Shown here piece by piece: positions 8,111-14,763 of a DNA stretch of 34,636 bases. The stretch's first letter is position 1; each line of letters opens with the position of its first letter. The stretch spans positions 1 to 34,636 of the forward strand of contig JAJRXD010000102.1 in NCBI GenBank assembly GCA_024276465.1, given 5' to 3'. Source of the stretch: Deltaproteobacteria bacterium (GTDB lineage: Bacteria > Desulfobacterota > WTBG01 > CAIYCZ01 > CAIRTM01). A program made the translations under genes and the position numbers. The notes beneath the pieces were generated by a model. It saw nothing but the letters and a program-made list of their open reading frames with translations, ran no database searches and was not told the origin of the DNA.

Positions 8111-9430
8111 ATGTTTTCAGCTAACAGCTGGCATAAAACTGCCATAAAATTTTTATTTTCCTGTTTTTCCCTGTTTATTATATTAACCGCACAGACAGCA
8201 TGGGGTGAAGGAATTCTATCAGGAGATGATATTGATTTTGAACTGTTTGTTAATGACCGCTTTCAATTTTTTAATGATTTTTTTAACACTGGAGAAAATA
8301 AGTTTGACCTGGATAGAAACCTGCATATCCTTTATGTAAAACCATACCTCAATGTGCTTTTAGCCCCTTATGTTCGGGGTGTATTAGAGCTTGAATCAGA
8401 ATTAATTGTTGACCTTGACAGGCGTGACATTGACGATGATTTTGATGTGCGAAACGCCTATATCCAGACAGTTTTGCCGGGATGGGAATGGATTACGTTT
8501 TCTGCAGGGCAGCAGTCTTTCAGCACTGTAAATGGTCTGATATATTATGATGAGGCGCCTGCATTCAGGATGCAGGCTGATGTTGAAAGAGGTTTTGAAT
8601 GGCCGGTAAAGTTTCAGCTGATCGCTGCAGAGATAGAAAATGACAGCCCTTATATCCATGCTGATCTGAAATACAATTTTTCTTTCCTTGAATCCGTTAC
8701 TTTTTATTTTGGCTGGTTTCGGGATACAAAAAGTGGTGTGGCCAGAATTTTTAACTACCTTGAAGGGGCAAAACTGTACAAAAGCAGGGGTACGGTCCAG
8801 TGGTATGGTTTGTCTCTGAAAAAGTTTTTTGGCAATGCTTTTTTAAGGGCCACATTTATTTATGAAAGGGGTAATTTCAGTTTGAGGAAAAAAAGGACCG
8901 GAACCAGCAGGATGCAGATGCGGGGCTATCTTCTTGATTTGAATTTGGACTACAATTTTACAGACAACTTTTCTGCATCATTGTTTCTTTATGTTTCAAG
9001 CGGGGATGATAAACCCAAAAAGGGGACTTTCAGGTCGTTTTTATCTATTGATCCATATGTGGACAAGACAAACATCTTTTTTAACGGTGGAATAGACGGG
9101 CAGTATTCATCAGATAATGTTGGGCTAAATGGTATACAGGTGCCTGGTGTTATAACCCCTGGCCTGACATTTGACTGGCGTGCAGGGCAAAATACTTTTT
9201 TAAAATTCATTTTTGCCTATCTTTTAACTCATACGGGAACCGGTGGAAATGGTCATGTTTATGGCTGGGAAGCTGATTTTATGGGTTTTTACAACCTGAG
9301 CGACAATTTGCAGCTGTTTGTTGAGTATAACCTGTTTGATCCGGGTGATTATTTTAAAAATCTTACCAGCCGCAGGGATCATGTTTCAACAGAGATAATG
9401 GTTGGACTTAACTTTTTTTTTAATAATTAA
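8111..9430 (+). CDS. Outer-membrane beta-barrel protein (alginate-export/porin-like)
   Basis: A 439-residue exported protein. The signal peptide has a basic N-terminus and a long hydrophobic core ending around TAWGEG (about residue 32). The remainder alternates polar and hydrophobic/aromatic residues in 9-12-residue strands (for example FLRATFIYERGNFSL and YLLDLNLDYNFTDNFSASLFLYV), separated by acidic loops, and ends in the strand TEIMVGLNFFF, as outer-membrane barrels do. Segments such as WEADFMGFYNLSDNLQLFVEYN resemble the alginate-export (AlgE) barrel family, but I cannot tell what it transports. The gene stands alone, upstream of the ECF sigma operon, and may be one of that operon's envelope targets (inference). 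No clear Shine-Dalgarno is seen before the ATG. Confidence 0.75.
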   Translation: MFSANSWHKTAIKFLFSCFSLFIILTAQTAWGEGILSGDDIDFELFVNDRFQFFNDFFNTGENKFDLDRNLHILYVKPYLNVLLAPYVRGVLELESELIVDLDRRDIDDDFDVRNAYIQTVLPGWEWITFSAGQQSFSTVNGLIYYDEAPAFRMQADVERGFEWPVKFQLIAAEIENDSPYIHADLKYNFSFLESVTFYFGWFRDTKSGVARIFNYLEGAKLYKSRGTVQWYGLSLKKFFGNAFLRATFIYERGNFSLRKKRTGTSRMQMRGYLLDLNLDYNFTDNFSASLFLYVSSGDDKPKKGTFRSFLSIDPYVDKTNIFFNGGIDGQYSSDNVGLNGIQVPGVITPGLTFDWRAGQNTFLKFIFAYLLTHTGTGGNGHVYGWEADFMGFYNLSDNLQLFVEYNLFDPGDYFKNLTSRRDHVSTEIMVGLNFFFNN

Positions 9431-9509
9431 ATCTATTCATTAATAGATAACTTTAATAATATGAGCAAAAATTATAATATTTATTAATTCAATACGCGTT
9501 TAATTTGCA

Positions 9510-9536
9510 GAACTTTTTTAAAAAAAATGTGTTTAT
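9510..9536 (+). promoter_or_regulatory. Candidate ECF-type promoter upstream of the sigma gene
   Basis: GAACTT at 9510-9515 and GTTTAT at 9531-9536, spaced by 15 bases, resemble the RpoE-class pattern (GGAACTT and GTCTAA). Transcription would start shortly before AGGA (9543-9546), the apparent ribosome site of the ATG at 9553. This would fit autoregulation of the sigma operon. The surrounding DNA is very AT-rich, so chance matches are easy. Confidence 0.3.
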
Positions 9537-9552
9537 TTAAACAGGACAATTC

Positions 9553-10143
9553 ATGAATGAAGATCCGCATGTTCAGCTGATGCTCAGGTTTCAAAGCGGA
9601 GAGCAGAGTGCATTCAAACAACTTTTTGAAGCTTATAAAATACCTCTTTTAAACTTTATTTACAGGTATTGTCAGGATTACAGGGTTGCTGAAGAGCTTT
9701 CGCAGGAAGTTTTTCTGCGGGTGTATAAAACAGTTTCATCCTACAGGCCTGATGCAAAGTTTTCCACATGGATATACCGTATTGCAACCAATATCTGTCT
9801 TAACGAGATCAGGACAGGTAAATACAAGTATGAGATTAATAATGCATGTTTTGATTCAGGATCTGAAATCAAGGAATTTCAGGCTGTTGACAGCCGTACT
9901 TACACAGGGGTTGATGAAGGAATTGTTCAGAAGGAAAGACATAAGGAGGTAAGGTCTGCAATTAAAAAACTGCCGGACAAGCAGAGAATGGCACTTCTTT
10001 TCAGTGTGTATGATCAGCTGTCATATAAAGAAATTGGCCACAGGCTGGGATGTTCAGAAGGAGCAGTAAAGTCAATTATCCATCGTGCAAAGATTACAAT
10101 AAGAGACATTTTTTTAAAAAAAGGAAACAAACAGGATAAATGA
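9553..10143 (+). CDS. ECF RNA polymerase sigma factor (RpoE-like)
   Basis: A 196-residue group 4 (ECF) sigma factor. Region 2 spans about residues 20-90 (FEAYKIPLLNFIYRYCQDYRVAEELSQEVF in pieces, then FSTWIYRIATNICLNE), with the -10 recognition helix in it. Region 4 spans about 130-185 with a helix-turn-helix for the -35 element (LSYKEIGHRLGCSEGAVKSI). The loop between the regions is longer than average. Its stop overlaps the start of the anti-sigma gene (ATGA at 10140-10143). The operon content points to an envelope-stress or surface-state regulon, held inactive by the membrane anti-sigma factor downstream. Confidence 0.93.
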   Translation: MNEDPHVQLMLRFQSGEQSAFKQLFEAYKIPLLNFIYRYCQDYRVAEELSQEVFLRVYKTVSSYRPDAKFSTWIYRIATNICLNEIRTGKYKYEINNACFDSGSEIKEFQAVDSRTYTGVDEGIVQKERHKEVRSAIKKLPDKQRMALLFSVYDQLSYKEIGHRLGCSEGAVKSIIHRAKITIRDIFLKKGNKQDK

Positions 10144-10652
10144 ACAGGGAATGTAAAAAGCATAGAAAAAATCTGGTTGCTTACATGGACAGGGAACTGC
10201 CTCGGAAAAGGTTAATTCAAATTGATGAACACCTTCAGGGTTGTGCTTTGTGTCAGAAAGAACTGGAAGAATTGAGGATGCCGGTGGCTGCTCTTCTGGA
10301 ATGGGAAAGCATTGTGCCGTCAGCAGGCTATGACCGTGTTTTCTGGGAAAAGGTTGAAGGACTTAAGGCTGGTCAGAAAAACAGAAAAGAAAAGAGCTTT
10401 TCAAAACAGTTCAGGTTGTGTTTTAAGCCTAAGTTTGCTCTTGTGACATCTGCAGCTCTTGCAGCATTAATTTTTTTAATAACTTTTTTTGAGTTAAAAC
10501 CTCTGAATAATGAGCCCTCGCAGAGTGAAATTCTTTTTGTTCAGGATTTTGATCTTTTATACAATCTGGAAATCATTGAAAACAGAGAGGCCCTTGAAAA
10601 TTTTGAAGTAATTAATTTCCTTGACATTCTGGAACAGGAAGTGAATGGGTGA
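10140..10652 (+). CDS. Zinc-finger anti-sigma factor, membrane-anchored
   Basis: A 170-residue protein with an N-terminal cytosolic ZAS-type domain (His31-x3-Cys35-x2-Cys38, HLQGCALC), one membrane segment at about 98-118 and a short acidic periplasmic tail (about 120-170). Proteins of this shape bind and inhibit the cognate ECF sigma factor until a signal releases it. The tail contains ENREALENFEVINFLDIL, similar in style to the ENFELFENLDLF repeats of the next small protein, which hints that both contact the same periplasmic partner. It overlaps the sigma gene by four bases and the next gene by four (GTGA). Confidence 0.9.
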   Translation: MNRECKKHRKNLVAYMDRELPRKRLIQIDEHLQGCALCQKELEELRMPVAALLEWESIVPSAGYDRVFWEKVEGLKAGQKNRKEKSFSKQFRLCFKPKFALVTSAALAALIFLITFFELKPLNNEPSQSEILFVQDFDLLYNLEIIENREALENFEVINFLDILEQEVNG

Positions 10653-10897
10653 AAAATATTATTATTCCGGCAAGTATTGCAATAGTAGTTTTTGTCTGCT
10701 TTTCCTGTCGTCCCTGTTTTTCTGCAGAAGACCAGGACAGGGATGTGGGACAGAAAGAGGTAAGTGAAGTTGAGGAGATTTCAGCGGAGGACAGGGAAAT
10801 AATTGAAAATTTTGAGCTGTTTGAGAATTTAGACCTGTTCATGGAAAAAGATCTGGAAATGTTTGAGAATTTTGAGCTTTTTTTAGCAGACTCATAG
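10649..10897 (+). CDS. Small, highly acidic exported protein
   Basis: 82 residues, starting at a GTG that overlaps the anti-sigma stop codon. Residues 1-25 form a signal peptide (hydrophobic core IIIPASIAIVVFVCF, end near CFSA). The mature part has roughly 21 acidic residues against 4 basic ones and carries repeated F-x-L-F motifs (ENFELF, ENLDLF, ENFELF). I know no named family. The close packing (GTGA upstream, 12 bases to the next gene), the similarity to the anti-sigma tail and the opposite charge of the DUF3106-like product downstream suggest it modulates the sigma/anti-sigma switch or pairs with the DUF3106 protein. This is inference only. Confidence 0.65.
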   Translation: MKNIIIPASIAIVVFVCFSCRPCFSAEDQDRDVGQKEVSEVEEISAEDREIIENFELFENLDLFMEKDLEMFENFELFLADS

Positions 10898-10909
10898 GAA
10901 AAACGAGAT

Positions 10910-11557
10910 ATGAGAAGACATGGAGAATGCATGCAAAATATAGTAACTGTTGTTCTGATGGCAATGTTGCTGTGTAATGGAATTTTTTTCAAAAACAATG
11001 CCATGGCAGATGAGGCTCAGTCTGAGGAGAAGTTGTCTCAGTGGAAAAATCTAACAGCTGATGAGAAGAACAGGTTACGCGATTCATACAGTATCTGGAA
11101 GAATTTAAGTGCTGATGAAAAACAGAAGATACTTGAAAATTTTAAAAAGTTTGAAGCTCTTTCCAGTGAAGAGCGGAAAAGAGTCATTGAGAACCGCAAG
11201 GTTTTTATGGTTATGGAGCCTTCTTACAAAAAGGTTATTTTGAAGCGTTATGAGAAATGGTTGAAGCTCAGTCCGGAGCAGAAAGAACGTTTGAGAAAAC
11301 GTTATCAGATGCTTATAAATATGCATCCCGAGGAACAGACAAGATTTTATGAAAATTATCAAACCTGGAAGCGTCTTTCTTCAGAAGAGAAACAGAAGCT
11401 TCTGCTGAAATGGAGTTCTCTTTCTCCATCACAAAGGGATGCTTTTCTCAGCAAATACAAACAGGTTTTTTCCAAGGAAAGGCGGCAGGAGATAAAAAGA
11501 ATACTGAAAAAACTTCGAAAACAAAAGCTTGACAGAGAAAAACCCGGAAAGCAGTAA
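10910..11557 (+). CDS. DUF3106-like exported helical-repeat protein
   Basis: A 215-residue, strongly basic, predicted periplasmic protein. After a signal peptide (about residues 1-33) it consists of repeated helices of about 20 residues with a W-x-x-L-[ST]-x-[ED]-E-[KR] pattern: QWKNLTADEKNRL, IWKNLSADEKQKI, KWLKLSPEQKERL, TWKRLSSEEKQKL, KWSSLSPSQRDAF. This is the DUF3106 pattern. In many proteobacteria DUF3106 genes follow an ECF sigma gene, which agrees with this position. A second ATG at 10931 has a better ribosome site (GGAG at 10922-10925) but would remove the basic N-terminus of the signal peptide, so I keep the first. Function is unknown; sensing or buffering an envelope signal is plausible. 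Confidence 0.8.
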   Translation: MRRHGECMQNIVTVVLMAMLLCNGIFFKNNAMADEAQSEEKLSQWKNLTADEKNRLRDSYSIWKNLSADEKQKILENFKKFEALSSEERKRVIENRKVFMVMEPSYKKVILKRYEKWLKLSPEQKERLRKRYQMLINMHPEEQTRFYENYQTWKRLSSEEKQKLLLKWSSLSPSQRDAFLSKYKQVFSKERRQEIKRILKKLRKQKLDREKPGKQ

Positions 11558-11616
11558 CAAAAATCCAGGACCATTTGTTTAAATATGTAGAAACTTTAAA
11601 AAATTTTTTATATATT

Positions 11617-11655
11617 AAAAGGGGCTAAGAGGAAATTTTTTTAGCCCCTTTTTTT
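11617..11655 (+). terminator. Strong intrinsic terminator of the ECF operon
   Basis: A perfect 12-bp stem (AAAAGGGGCTAA at 11617-11628, TTAGCCCCTTTT at 11641-11652) encloses a 12-base loop and runs into a T-tract ending at 11655. It ends the sigma-DUF3106 operon. The A-tract on the left arm means it could also work in reverse. It finishes only 11 bases before the mtaB ATG. Confidence 0.92.
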
Positions 11656-11666
11656 GCAGCAAAATT

Positions 11667-12989
11667 ATGACAAAACAGCGGACAAAAATCTCCATTTCAA
11701 CCCTGGGCTGTAAGGTTAATCAGTATGATTCTGCAGCTTTGGTTGAAACTTTAAAAAAAAACGGATGTGATATTGTTCCATTTGATGCCCTGGCAGATGT
11801 ATGTATAATCAACACCTGTGTAGTTACTTCCAGAACAGAATCCCAGTCCCGTCAGCTTATACGCAGGGCATTAAAATCGTCTCCTCAATCGCATATAGTT
11901 GCTACCGGGTGCTATGCCCAGAAATCCCCCGAAGATTTAATTGCGCTTTCAGACAGGGTGCATGTTTTCGGGAACAGAGAAAAAGAGGATATTCCTCTGC
12001 ATGTTCCCATGCTCAGAACCGGCTGTAGGGTTAAGAGTGCTGTATCTGATATCTCCATGGAAAACAGTTTTACAACACCTGCATGTTCCAGTTTTTTTGA
12101 CAGAACAAGAGCATTTCTTAAGATACAGGATGGATGTAACTCAAAGTGTTCCTACTGTATTGTTCCCAGGGTCAGGGGTCCCAGCAGGAGCCTTAATGCG
12201 GATAATGTTGTAACAAGAGTAAAGCAGTTTGCTGAGTCAGGCTATCCTGAGGTTGTTCTCACCGGCATTCATCTTGGAGCCTATGGACTTGACCTTGTTC
12301 CCCGGACTAACATGTGCCAACTTCTTAAATCCCTGGAATCAGATGAACTCCTGTCCCTTTGTCGTATTCGCCTGAGTTCTATTGAACCCACAGAATTTTC
12401 TGATGAGCTTATAAATTTTATTTCTCAGTCACGAATTATCTGTTCCCATCTCCACATTCCACTCCAGAGCGGGGATGCTGAGATTCTCAGAAGGATGGGG
12501 CGTTCATACAGCCCTGTTTTTTTTAAAAACCTGATAGAACGACTGAAAACAGATATTGCTGATTTGAATATAGGAATTGACATTATTGCAGGATTTCCAG
12601 GAGAGACAGATGAGCATTTTCAAAACACAGTTAAGTTTGTCCAGGCTCTCCAGGTTGGATATTTTCATGTGTTTCCCTATTCGCGGAGGCAGGGAACTGC
12701 TGCAGCCCGGCTTGATAATCAGGTTCCTGAACCTGTTAAAAGGGAAAGGGTGAAGGCTTTAAGGCAGCTGTCTTTGAAGAAAAAGCAGAAATTTTATGCT
12801 TTGCATCTCAACAGGAGTCTTTCTGTAATAGCTGAGGGTAAACAGGGGGGGATGGACGGTATTCTGAAAGGCTTTTCAAAAAATTATATCCCGGTTTTTT
12901 TTAAAGGTTCAGATGAATTAATAGGAAAAAACCTGTGGGTAAAAACAAAAGAAGTCAGAGATGACAAAGTTTTTGCTCTGATAGAATAG
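11667..12989 (+). CDS. mtaB: tRNA (N6-threonylcarbamoyladenosine(37)-C2) methylthiotransferase
   Basis: A radical-SAM enzyme of 440 residues that adds a methylthio group to t6A37 in tRNAs reading ANN codons. The N-terminal UPF0004 domain has cysteines 15 (TLGCKVNQYD), 51 (NTCVV) and 82 (TGCYAQ) for the auxiliary cluster. The radical-SAM cluster is Cys157, 161 and 164 (CNSKCSYCIVP). Downstream are VLTGIHLGAYG, RLSSIEP, HIPLQSGD and GIDIIAGFPGET, typical of the MtaB (YqeV/CDKAL1) branch rather than MiaB or RimO. A C-terminal TRAM-like segment ends the protein. It starts immediately after a terminator and has no clear Shine-Dalgarno, so its promoter probably overlaps the terminator region or the hairpin lies in its leader. 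Confidence 0.95.
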   Translation: MTKQRTKISISTLGCKVNQYDSAALVETLKKNGCDIVPFDALADVCIINTCVVTSRTESQSRQLIRRALKSSPQSHIVATGCYAQKSPEDLIALSDRVHVFGNREKEDIPLHVPMLRTGCRVKSAVSDISMENSFTTPACSSFFDRTRAFLKIQDGCNSKCSYCIVPRVRGPSRSLNADNVVTRVKQFAESGYPEVVLTGIHLGAYGLDLVPRTNMCQLLKSLESDELLSLCRIRLSSIEPTEFSDELINFISQSRIICSHLHIPLQSGDAEILRRMGRSYSPVFFKNLIERLKTDIADLNIGIDIIAGFPGETDEHFQNTVKFVQALQVGYFHVFPYSRRQGTAAARLDNQVPEPVKRERVKALRQLSLKKKQKFYALHLNRSLSVIAEGKQGGMDGILKGFSKNYIPVFFKGSDELIGKNLWVKTKEVRDDKVFALIE

Positions 12990-13111
12990 TAATAACCCTT
13001 TTCAAGTTGATGACTTCGTAAATCCCGCAAGGCGGGACGGCGTTGCACGCCTTGAATTTGAAGCTTTTTACTTTGCCATCGGATTTTACTTTTTACTGTT
13101 TTGTCAGGTAT
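12990..13111. repeat. Convergent intergenic region with short palindromes
   Basis: This gap between mtaB (+) and the PilZ gene (-) contains CCCGC-AAG-GCGGG and GGCG-TTGCA-CGCC mini-hairpins near 13024-13051, preceded by GATGACTTCGTAAA. At 13068-13096 is a 29-base stretch nearly repeated at 31100-31129 (both begin TTACTTTGCCAT and end ACTTTTTAC). These look like remnants of dispersed repeats, possibly also serving as transcript ends for both genes. Confidence 0.45.
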
Positions 13112-13510
13112 TCAGACCTTGACCGGTATTACGCCTGTAGTGTGTTTTTCAAGAAAAGCAAGAATTTGCTCTTCATGGTCTTTGTCCAGTTTTTCAAACT
13201 GGATACCACAGCGTTTATATGTGAAATTCCTGGAAAACAGAGGGCTTGAATTAAGCGTATTTACTGCTATGTCATACACAATATTACACGGGACATTGGT
13301 CAGGTGGAACCCGTTACCTGAAACAAATATATCTATTTTTTCTTTTTGAAGAGATTTCATGGGGGGATCATCATACATGATGTACTCGAAAGATACCCCG
13401 CCTCTGCTTATGTCTTTGATTGATCCAACCTTGGTGAATCCACTCCCCAGGGAAACATATGCATTGTTTTGAACAAAAAACCGGTCATGTTTTCTCTGCT
13501 TGGACTCCAT
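13112..13510 (-). CDS. PilZ-domain protein
   Basis: 132 residues, essentially one PilZ domain. The cyclic-di-GMP-binding motifs are both present: RxxxR at Arg6-Arg10 (RKHDR) and [D/N]xSxxG at Asp33-Gly38 (DISRGG). The last strand and helix (KRCGIQFEKLDKDHEEQILAFLEKH) are also typical. Stand-alone PilZ proteins act as cyclic-di-GMP-responsive adaptors for motility, adhesion or secretion. GGGAG is a few bases upstream of the ATG. There is no obvious partner nearby, although a MshEN-containing protein, another fold that can bind this messenger, is encoded at 1899-3242. Confidence 0.9.
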   Translation of the reverse strand: MESKQRKHDRFFVQNNAYVSLGSGFTKVGSIKDISRGGVSFEYIMYDDPPMKSLQKEKIDIFVSGNGFHLTNVPCNIVYDIAVNTLNSSPLFSRNFTYKRCGIQFEKLDKDHEEQILAFLEKHTTGVIPVKV

Positions 13511-13688
13511 TTTTTACTCCCTCTTTTTTTGTTATGCAAATTCTGTTAACTTCTATCCTGCTGTTATAATTTATCTTTTTGACATGATAGAAGCAAGGAA
13601 AATTATTTATGTTGTTATTGACAAACCTTATGTTGTGGTATATTGTTTGATACTATACTATATAATGTATAAATTTTCAAGAAAAAAG

Positions 13689-13723
13689 ATTATCAGCAGC
13701 GGGTTTTTTTTGCTGCTGATAAT
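13689..13723 (-). terminator. Perfect hairpin, terminator-like on the minus strand
   Basis: ATTATCAGCAGC (13689-13700) and GCTGCTGATAAT (13712-13723) pair perfectly around an 11-base loop that is mostly T on the plus strand. On the minus strand the stem is followed by CTTTTTTC, giving terminator geometry, yet no minus-strand gene lies upstream of it. It may protect the PilZ gene from antisense transcription or mark the end of an unrecognised short transcript. Confidence 0.5.
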
Positions 13724-13781
13724 GGAAGTTTTTTGCGATAATATGGGACGCGGGAGATCAACTTGATTGTACAGGATTGTT

Positions 13782-13866
13782 TTTTTGCATTCTAAAGAAT
13801 GTGGATACACCAGGTTGATATGTTCAAGTTGTTGGTAGCCGCAGACTTCAGTCTGCGTTAAGTTTT
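13782..13866 (+). repeat. Dispersed ~80-bp repeat, left copy
   Basis: It begins TTTTTGCATTCTAAAGAAT, includes TTGATATGTTCA and ends in the palindrome CGCAGACT-TC-AGTCTGCG followed by TTAAGTT. A close copy is at 16172-16250 in the same orientation. Together they bracket the peptidase pair at 13909-16145. A shorter diverged copy lies at 7325-7356 in opposite orientation. Confidence 0.8.
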
Positions 13867-13908
13867 TGTTTGTCCTGTCACAGGCTTAATAAGTTTCAGA
13901 TTAATTAG

Positions 13909-14763
13909 ATGAAAAGAAGAGATTTTCTAAAAGCCGTAAGCGCAGGTGTTATAGGGTGGGGGATTTCCCCCCGGCAGGTTCTTTCGGACATGGCAAAAAT
14001 TTCCGTTGCCACACACAGGAAAAACTATGACAATTACATCCGGGATTATCTTTATAAGATGCGAAATTTTGACAGGCATCAGAAGGGAGATGTTTATGTT
14101 AACAGGGAAGATTTCCGGATTTTAAACTCCTCTGTGAAGCGCTTGAAGCGACTTCAGCATACAGTTGGACATGGCAATTTCCATCTGCTGAATTTTGATG
14201 ATGCTCTTAAAATCGCCCGTAACTACTCAAGGGTGGGCAGGTTCACCAGGGGGGAGCTTGATTTCCTTGAAAAGATTTTCCATGAAGATGCTGCCCTCTA
14301 CGGCTTTATGGGAAAAAAGACCATAAAAAACATTACCCACAATGTTAAATGTAATGCAACTGTCAAAGTTCCTTTTACCGGTAATTACCTTTATAATGGC
14401 CACCCCTTTGAGACTTACAGAAGAATCACTAAAATTGTTGGCAATAAGGTAATCATGACTTCCGGAGTGCGGAGTGTCATTAAGCAGTTTCAGCTGTTTC
14501 TTAACAAGGCCTTTAAAAGCAGTGGCAACCTTTCCTTGGCCTCCCGCTCACTTGCACCGCCAGGTTATTCCTTTCACGGTATCGGCGATTTTGATGTTGG
14601 ACAGGTTGGCTTCGGAATTGCAAATTTTACTGAACGATTTGTCACTACCGAAGTATACAGGAGGCTTGAGGCCCTGGGCTATCTTACTCTCCGCTATCCT
14701 CAGGACAATCATCTGGGGGTACGATACGAACCCTGGCACATCAAGGTGACTTCACTGGTATGA
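13909..14763 (+). CDS. M15-like zinc peptidase (VanY/LdcB type), Tat-like signal
   Basis: A 284-residue exported protein. The N-terminus MKRRDFLKAVSAG has the twin-arginine pattern. The C-terminal 110 residues carry the M15 (D-Ala-D-Ala or L,D-carboxypeptidase) signature: SGVRS (185-189), SFHGIGDFD with His223 and Asp229 as zinc ligands, and YEPWH with Glu274 as likely catalytic base and His277 as the third ligand. The middle region (about 60-160) is helical and of unknown role. The enzyme most likely trims peptidoglycan stem peptides in the periplasm. Its stop overlaps the start of the Csd4-like gene (ATGA), so the two peptidases are made together. Confidence 0.85.
   Translation: MKRRDFLKAVSAGVIGWGISPRQVLSDMAKISVATHRKNYDNYIRDYLYKMRNFDRHQKGDVYVNREDFRILNSSVKRLKRLQHTVGHGNFHLLNFDDALKIARNYSRVGRFTRGELDFLEKIFHEDAALYGFMGKKTIKNITHNVKCNATVKVPFTGNYLYNGHPFETYRRITKIVGNKVIMTSGVRSVIKQFQLFLNKAFKSSGNLSLASRSLAPPGYSFHGIGDFDVGQVGFGIANFTERFVTTEVYRRLEALGYLTLRYPQDNHLGVRYEPWHIKVTSLV

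Larger units (their letters stand above)
13511..13908. other. 398-base intergenic region
   Basis: No gene is supported here. An 88-codon hydrophobic frame starting at 13500 overlaps the PilZ start on the other strand, lacks a ribosome site and looks like AT-rich chance coding. The region holds a perfect 12-bp hairpin (13689-13723) and the left copy of an ~80-bp repeat (13782-13866). The promoter of the M15/Csd4 pair should lie in it, but I see no convincing -35/-10 pair. Confidence 0.6.

Noticed and set aside
13500-13766. 88-codon hydrophobic plus-strand frame
   Set aside because: AT-rich composition, overlap with the PilZ start, no ribosome site, and a hairpin runs through it.
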